From the NCBI RefSeq assembly GCF_009755605.1, contig NZ_WPNZ01000001.1, positions 434,001-498,000 on the forward strand: a stretch of 64,000 nt of DNA. Direction: 5' to 3'. Below the pieces are notes generated by a model. The model was given only the letters and a program-made list of their open reading frames with translations. It was not told the DNA's origin and searched no databases. A program made the translations under genes and the position numbers. Source of the stretch: Streptomyces typhae (GTDB taxonomy: Bacteria; Actinomycetota; Actinomycetes; Streptomycetales; Streptomycetaceae). This document shows positions 60,405-64,000 of this stretch, piece after piece. The stretch's first letter is position 1, and each line of letters opens with the position of its first letter.

Positions 60405-60997
60405 TGGCGGCGAGGCTGAAGGTCCTGCTGGTCACGGGCCACCCCCGGTCCGACTCGCTGACCGCCCAGCTGGCCCGGCACGCCCGTGACCGCCTGACGG
60501 CGGCGGGCCACGCCGTCGACCTCCTGGACCTGGAGGCCGAGGGCTTCGACCCCCGGATGACACCGGCCGACGAACCGGACTGGGACGACCCGCACAAGGA
60601 GTACTCGCCCGAAGTCCGGGCGCACATGCGGCGCGTGGCGGACGCGGACGTGATCGTGGTCGTCTTCCCGCTGTGGTGGTTCGGCCTTCCCGCGCTCCTC
60701 AAGGGCTGGATCGACCGGGTGTGGAACAACGGCTTCGCGTACGGCCGCGAGGACAAGCTGCTGGTCGACAAGCGGATGCTGTGGCTCGGCCTGGTCAGCT
60801 ACGACGAGGCGCAGTTCGCCGAGCTCGGCTGGGAGGACGTGGTGACGCGGGTGTTCCGCAAGGGCGTCTCCCAGTTCTGCGGGATGCGGGCGGAGCGGGT
60901 GGTGGTGCGGTACGTGTACGAGGCGCTGAGCGTGGGCGAGGGGGCGTTCAAGGTCCTCGACGGGGCGCTCGACGAAGTGACCGGCAGCCCCGCTTGA
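60404..60997 (+). CDS. NAD(P)H quinone oxidoreductase (flavodoxin-like fold)
   Basis: 197 residues of the MdaB/KefG type: VLLVTGHPRSDSLTAQLARH (FMN phosphate loop), VIVVVFPLWWFGLPALLKGW, DRVWNNGFAYG. Two-electron reduction of quinones or similar electrophiles. ATG 60404 overlaps the MDR stop. The two reductases together look like an electrophile-detoxification operon. No regulator is adjacent; the AfsR-like gene is divergent. Confidence 0.9.
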   Translation: MAARLKVLLVTGHPRSDSLTAQLARHARDRLTAAGHAVDLLDLEAEGFDPRMTPADEPDWDDPHKEYSPEVRAHMRRVADADVIVVVFPLWWFGLPALLKGWIDRVWNNGFAYGREDKLLVDKRMLWLGLVSYDEAQFAELGWEDVVTRVFRKGVSQFCGMRAERVVVRYVYEALSVGEGAFKVLDGALDEVTGSPA

Positions 60998-61068
60998 CCC
61001 TCACACCAGTGTGAAGGTTCGATCATGTCCGTATTCGGCCGCACACGACTTCGTACGAGGTGAGCGTC

Positions 61069-61935
61069 ATGGACAACGAGCTCTACGACTACAGCCCCAT
61101 CGTCGGCCGGGAGCCGATCCGCTGGCCGGAGGGCAAGCGGGTCGCCTTCTACGTCGGTCTGAACGTGGAGCACTTCGAGGTCGACAAGCCCGCGACCAGC
61201 ATCTTCGCGGGCACCTCGCACCTCACCCCGGACCCGCTCAACTACGGCTGGCGGGACTACGGGGCGCGGGTCGGCTTCTGGCGCACGCTGAGGACACTGG
61301 ACCAGCACGGGATTAAAGCGAGCGTTCTACTTAACGCGGATGTTGGTGAGCGGTATCCGCAGATAATCGAGGCGGGGCGGGAGCGGGGTTGGGCGTGGCT
61401 CGCGCACGGCAAGAACAACTCGACCTTCCAGGCGGACATGACGGAGGACGAGGAGCGGGCGTACCTCAAGGACGTGGTGGGGACGATCGAGCGGACGACC
61501 GGGGTGCGCCCGCGCGGCTGGATGGGGCCGGGGCTCACGGAGACCTTCCACACCCCTCGCCTGGTGCGGGAGCTCGGCCTCGACTACGTCCTCGACTGGA
61601 CGGCGGACGACCAGCCCTTCCCCACCCATGTGCCGGGCCTGCTGAGCGTCCCGTACTCGGTGGAGCTGAACGACATCACCCTGTTCGTCGGCAAGGCCAC
61701 CTCGGGCCCGGACTTCGTCCGGATACTGAAGGACCAGGTCGACCAGTTGGCGGCGGAAGCAGAGGCCGACGGCAGCGGACGCGTGCTGCCGCTGGCCCTG
61801 CACCCCTTCGTCATCGGTCAGGCGTTCCGCGCGAAGTACCTGGACCAGGCCCTGGAGTACGTGGTCGGCCACCCGTCCGTGTGGGTGACGACGTCGGACG
61901 AGATCGCGGACGCGTACCGAGCACAACGCGGATGA
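61069..61935 (+). CDS. Polysaccharide deacetylase-family protein (PuuE/allantoinase-like)
   Basis: 288 residues of the NodB-fold family that includes PuuE-type allantoinases. RVAFYVGLNVEHFEV, RVGFWRTLRTLDQHGIKASV, WAWLAHGKNNSTFQADMTED, RPRGWMGPGLTETFHT and LALHPFVIGQAFRAKYLDQA are its typical blocks. ATG 61069 has GAGGTG 6 bases upstream; GTG 61060 is also in frame. A patch at about 61312-61370 uses AT-ending codons unlike the rest. It could act on N-acyl or ring amide substrates; the exact one is unknown. Confidence 0.85.
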   Translation: MDNELYDYSPIVGREPIRWPEGKRVAFYVGLNVEHFEVDKPATSIFAGTSHLTPDPLNYGWRDYGARVGFWRTLRTLDQHGIKASVLLNADVGERYPQIIEAGRERGWAWLAHGKNNSTFQADMTEDEERAYLKDVVGTIERTTGVRPRGWMGPGLTETFHTPRLVRELGLDYVLDWTADDQPFPTHVPGLLSVPYSVELNDITLFVGKATSGPDFVRILKDQVDQLAAEAEADGSGRVLPLALHPFVIGQAFRAKYLDQALEYVVGHPSVWVTTSDEIADAYRAQRG

Positions 61936-61984
61936 AGCCCGTACTCCGCGCACATCAGGGAAACACCCCTCAGGAGTACACCCC

Positions 61985-62332
61985 TCAGAAGAACACCACC
62001 GAACGGAGCTTGAGGCGTTCGCTGCCGTAGCCGGTGTGCGGCCGCAGGACGAACGAATCGCCCGTGCAGCCCGGCTCCGTGAAGACCCTGGCGCGGTCGT
62101 CGGTCCTGTTGCGCGGCGAGTGCGCCGGGGAACTGGACCCCGGGTCCCCGACCTCCGGCAGCGTGTGGCACACCCAGGTCCGCGGGTCGTCGAGCACGGC
62201 GACCTGCGGGCGGCCGTCGAGCCCGCTGTACGTGTACTGGAACTGCCCCTCGGCCGCGAAGGCCGACGCGGACAGTCCGACGAGGAGGATCAGGGCGCCG
62301 ACGGTGGCGACCAGGCCGGTGCGGATGCGCAT
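61985..62332 (-). CDS. Small secreted protein, paralogue A
   Basis: 115 residues with a signal peptide (MRIRTGLVATVGALILLVGL, cut near AFAAEG). The mature part holds two Cys (WVCHTLPE and FTEPGCTGDSF), probably a disulfide, and a pattern GQFQYTYSGLDGRP...RARVFTEPGC...VLRPHTGYG shared with the protein at 62556. ATG 62332 has AAAGGA 8 bases upstream. No known family; the pair probably belongs to a Streptomyces family of small secreted proteins. Confidence 0.75.
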   Translation of the reverse strand: MRIRTGLVATVGALILLVGLSASAFAAEGQFQYTYSGLDGRPQVAVLDDPRTWVCHTLPEVGDPGSSSPAHSPRNRTDDRARVFTEPGCTGDSFVLRPHTGYGSERLKLRSVVFF

Positions 62333-62555
62333 GCGCGCGGTCCTTTCGCAGAGAGCGGAGAACAACAGGCCTTGAGCTTCCCGCCCCCATGTCCCCATAT
62401 GCCGTACTCACCCGGATGAGGGAGCTGACGGGGTGCGCCAGGGGCTCGTGCGGGGCGGGGGCGTGCCGCGCACCCCGCGGCCCGCCTCACCTCCCCCGTC
62501 CCGAGCGTCCGTGCGCCCTGGCACCCGCGACCACCGGTCCGCGACGGTGGCACGC

Positions 62556-62957
62556 ATGACCACCACCGCACGCACGACCACCGCCCCGGGCAGGCCCACC
62601 ACCACCGGCACGGCCACCGCCACAGGCAGGGCATCGCCCCGCCTGGCTCGCGCGGCCCTGGCCGCCGCTGCCGCGCTGGCCGTCTTCACGGCCCTGCCCG
62701 CCAGCAGCGCCCACGCCGCCGCGACCGGAACGTTCTTCTACACCTCGCGCGACGCGGGCGACCTGGAGATGGACAACCCCGCCAACGGCGAGTGCCGGCT
62801 CCTGGTCCAGGGCGGCGCCACGAAGGCCTCCAACCAGACCGACACCCGCGCCACCATCTACTCGGACCACGGCTGCGAGGAGCCCCGCCGCACCCTGCGC
62901 CCCGGCCAGTCCGCCACTTTCACCGGCGCCCTCCCGCACAGCGTGCAGTTCGGCTAG
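62556..62957 (+). CDS. Small secreted protein, paralogue B
   Basis: 133 residues. A Thr-rich N-terminus, then a signal peptide (LARAALAAAAALAVFTALPA, cut near SAHAAA). The mature part GTFFYTSRDAGDLEMDNPAN, GECRLLV, RATIYSDHGCEEPRRTLRPG has two Cys in the same relative places as paralogue A and the same YT...C...RA-x-x-Y/F...GC...LRPG order. ATG 62556 or GTG 62547. Divergent from paralogue A, 223 bases apart. Confidence 0.72.
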   Translation: MTTTARTTTAPGRPTTTGTATATGRASPRLARAALAAAAALAVFTALPASSAHAAATGTFFYTSRDAGDLEMDNPANGECRLLVQGGATKASNQTDTRATIYSDHGCEEPRRTLRPGQSATFTGALPHSVQFG

Positions 62958-63029
62958 CACCACGCTGCTGCCCGTCAGACCGGCGGCGGGGCCTCCTCCC
63001 CTTCTGGGCTCCGCCGTCCAGCCGTGCCG

Positions 63030-63458
63030 TCACCGCTCGCCGTCCAGCTCCGCCCACACCGTCTTGAGCGGTTGTGGCCCCTGCTCCACGCCCCACCGGT
63101 CGGCCAGCGCGGCAACGATCACGAGCCCCCGGCCCGACTCGGCCCCCTCGTCCGGCTCCCGCACGACGGGCAGCCGGTCACCCCGCGTGTCAGCGACCTC
63201 GATCCGCAGCACGCCGCCCACCCTCGCGGTGAGCGTCAGCCGGAAGTCCCGCACGGGAACCTTGCCGTACGCGACGGCGTTGGCCGCCAACTCGGCGACG
63301 ATCTGCTCCGCGTCCTCGCACGGCACCTCCCAGTCACGAAGCTGTTCCACCGCGAGCTGCCTCGCCCTGCGAGCTCCCCTCCACGTGGAGGGCAACTGGG
63401 TGCTGCAGCGCAGCTCAATTCCTGCGGAACGCACGGTTCGGGTGATTTCTGATTTCAC
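63030..63458 (-). CDS. RsbW/AbaA-ORFB-like ATP-binding protein
   Basis: 142 residues, GHKL fold: N box VAELAANAVAYGKVP, RIEVADTRGD, and G box ESGRGLVIVAALADRWGVEQ. Same type as the protein at 11080 (both end in VWAEL). GTG 63458 starts MKSEITRTVRSAGIELRCST. Divergent from an Scr1/WhiJ-type HTH gene at 63577, the same layout as in the first cassette. Likely a switch protein; partner is inferred. Confidence 0.85.
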   Translation of the reverse strand: MKSEITRTVRSAGIELRCSTQLPSTWRGARRARQLAVEQLRDWEVPCEDAEQIVAELAANAVAYGKVPVRDFRLTLTARVGGVLRIEVADTRGDRLPVVREPDEGAESGRGLVIVAALADRWGVEQGPQPLKTVWAELDGER

Positions 63459-63576
63459 GTGACTCAGCGTGGTCGCTGGCGCTTAGCCTGAACAGTGATG
63501 ATGCCTGTGCGTACGGTGACTGTACGGTCCTGAGCCGACTCGTACCGGCCGTACCCGTGTCCTGGGGAGGTCCGCC

Positions 63577-64000
63577 GTGACTATGGACGACGACATCGGC
63601 TGGGAGGTTGACGCCGACGACGAGTCGAGCGCGGTCGCTGCGCTGATCGGTCGGCAGATCAAGTTCTGGCGGGAGGCGGCGGGGCTGCGGGCCGTGCAGT
63701 TCGGTGAGCGGATGGGGTACGGGGAGAATCTGATCCACAAGGTGGAGCGCGGGGCGCGGATTCCTCGCCCTGAGTTCTTGGACCGGGCCGATGAGGTGTT
63801 GGGGGCGGGGGGTCAGCTGCGGTCGTTCAAGCCTGACGCGGAGAGGGCCCGGTACCCCCGGCGCGTCCGGGACTTGGCCAAGCTGGAAGCCAGGTCCGTC
63901 GAGGTGTGCGCCTACAACAACTCCGTCATCGAAGGGCTACTGCAAACCCCCGGCTACGCGGCAGCGGTGTTTGGGTGTCGACGACCGCCCTTCTCTCAGG
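63577..64000 (+). CDS. Scr1/WhiJ-type HTH regulator, partial
   Basis: About 141 residues present; the window ends inside the gene. HTH IGRQIKFWREAAGLRAVQFG and ERMGYGENLIHKVERGARIP, then the beginning of the DUF5753 domain (LEARSVEVCAYNNSVIEGLL, QTPGYAAAVF). GTG 63577 has GGGGAGG 6 bases upstream. It faces away from the ATP-binding protein gene, and a DUF397 gene is expected just beyond the right edge. Unlike the copy at 10221 it has a normal start. Confidence 0.88.
   Translation, partial: MTMDDDIGWEVDADDESSAVAALIGRQIKFWREAAGLRAVQFGERMGYGENLIHKVERGARIPRPEFLDRADEVLGAGGQLRSFKPDAERARYPRRVRDLAKLEARSVEVCAYNNSVIEGLLQTPGYAAAVFGCRRPPFSQ

Overview
The window is a stretch of high-GC actinobacterial chromosome, almost certainly Streptomyces. 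GC is very high, GTG starts and ATGA/TGATG coupled genes are common, and the gene content is typical of the genus: whiJ/abaA-like regulator cassettes, an AfsR-like regulator, ECF sigma factors and an SCO4848-family membrane protein. From memory, much of the gene order follows the S. coelicolor core region from the teichulosonic-acid genes down to trpS/glyA. I cannot verify that here. I see no tRNA, rRNA, CRISPR array, transposase, phage gene or clear genomic island.

Left part (1-6.4 kb): genes for a sialic-acid/Kdn-type cell-surface polymer. These are a CMP-ulosonate cytidylyltransferase fused to a HAD phosphatase (cut by the window edge), two capsule-type glycosyltransferases, a GT2 glycosyltransferase and a methyltransferase. 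From 6.4 to 24 kb lie small regulatory units. They include a TetR/efflux-permease pair with duplicated operators, an ECF sigma/membrane protein pair, a whiJ/abaA-like cassette (HTH, DUF397 protein, ATPase), and a TetR/flavin monooxygenase/MarR unit with two clear operator systems. Further along are an L,D-transpeptidase lipoprotein, a second ECF sigma with a repeat-rich membrane partner, lipoproteins, a DUF4328 protein and a GH20 hexosaminidase.

Middle (24-37 kb): energy metabolism. The succinate dehydrogenase operon sdhCDAB reads rightward. A respiratory nitrate reductase operon narGHJI reads leftward, with a TDT-family channel divergent from narG. From 37 to 45 kb are a cupin, a glyoxalase-fold protein, a two-component system, a metallophosphoesterase, the SCO4848-family protein and a D-Ala-D-Ala carboxypeptidase.

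45-50 kb holds what looks like a full set for decaprenylphosphoryl-arabinose-type lipid sugar synthesis: a PAP2 phosphatase, a UbiA-type phosphoribosyltransferase, a GtrA protein, a DprE1-like oxidase and a DprE2-like reductase. 50-56 kb has a lipoprotein, a 2'-5' RNA ligase-like protein, trpS, glyA (preceded by a ZTP/pfl-type riboswitch) and rocD. The right end has an AfsR/SARP regulator, two oxidoreductases, a polysaccharide deacetylase, a head-to-head pair of related small secreted proteins, and a second whiJ/abaA-like cassette cut by the window edge.

The observations most worth follow-up are: the DPA-type gene set in a non-mycolate genus with Ala at the benzothiazinone-target Cys position; the SoxR-box-like promoter giving a leaderless MarR gene; the TetR operator that lies inside codons 3-7 of its target; the two abaA/whiJ cassettes, one with a broken-looking 5' end; a dispersed repeat that adds the same peptide to two unrelated proteins; and an OHCU decarboxylase-like protein lacking the catalytic His.
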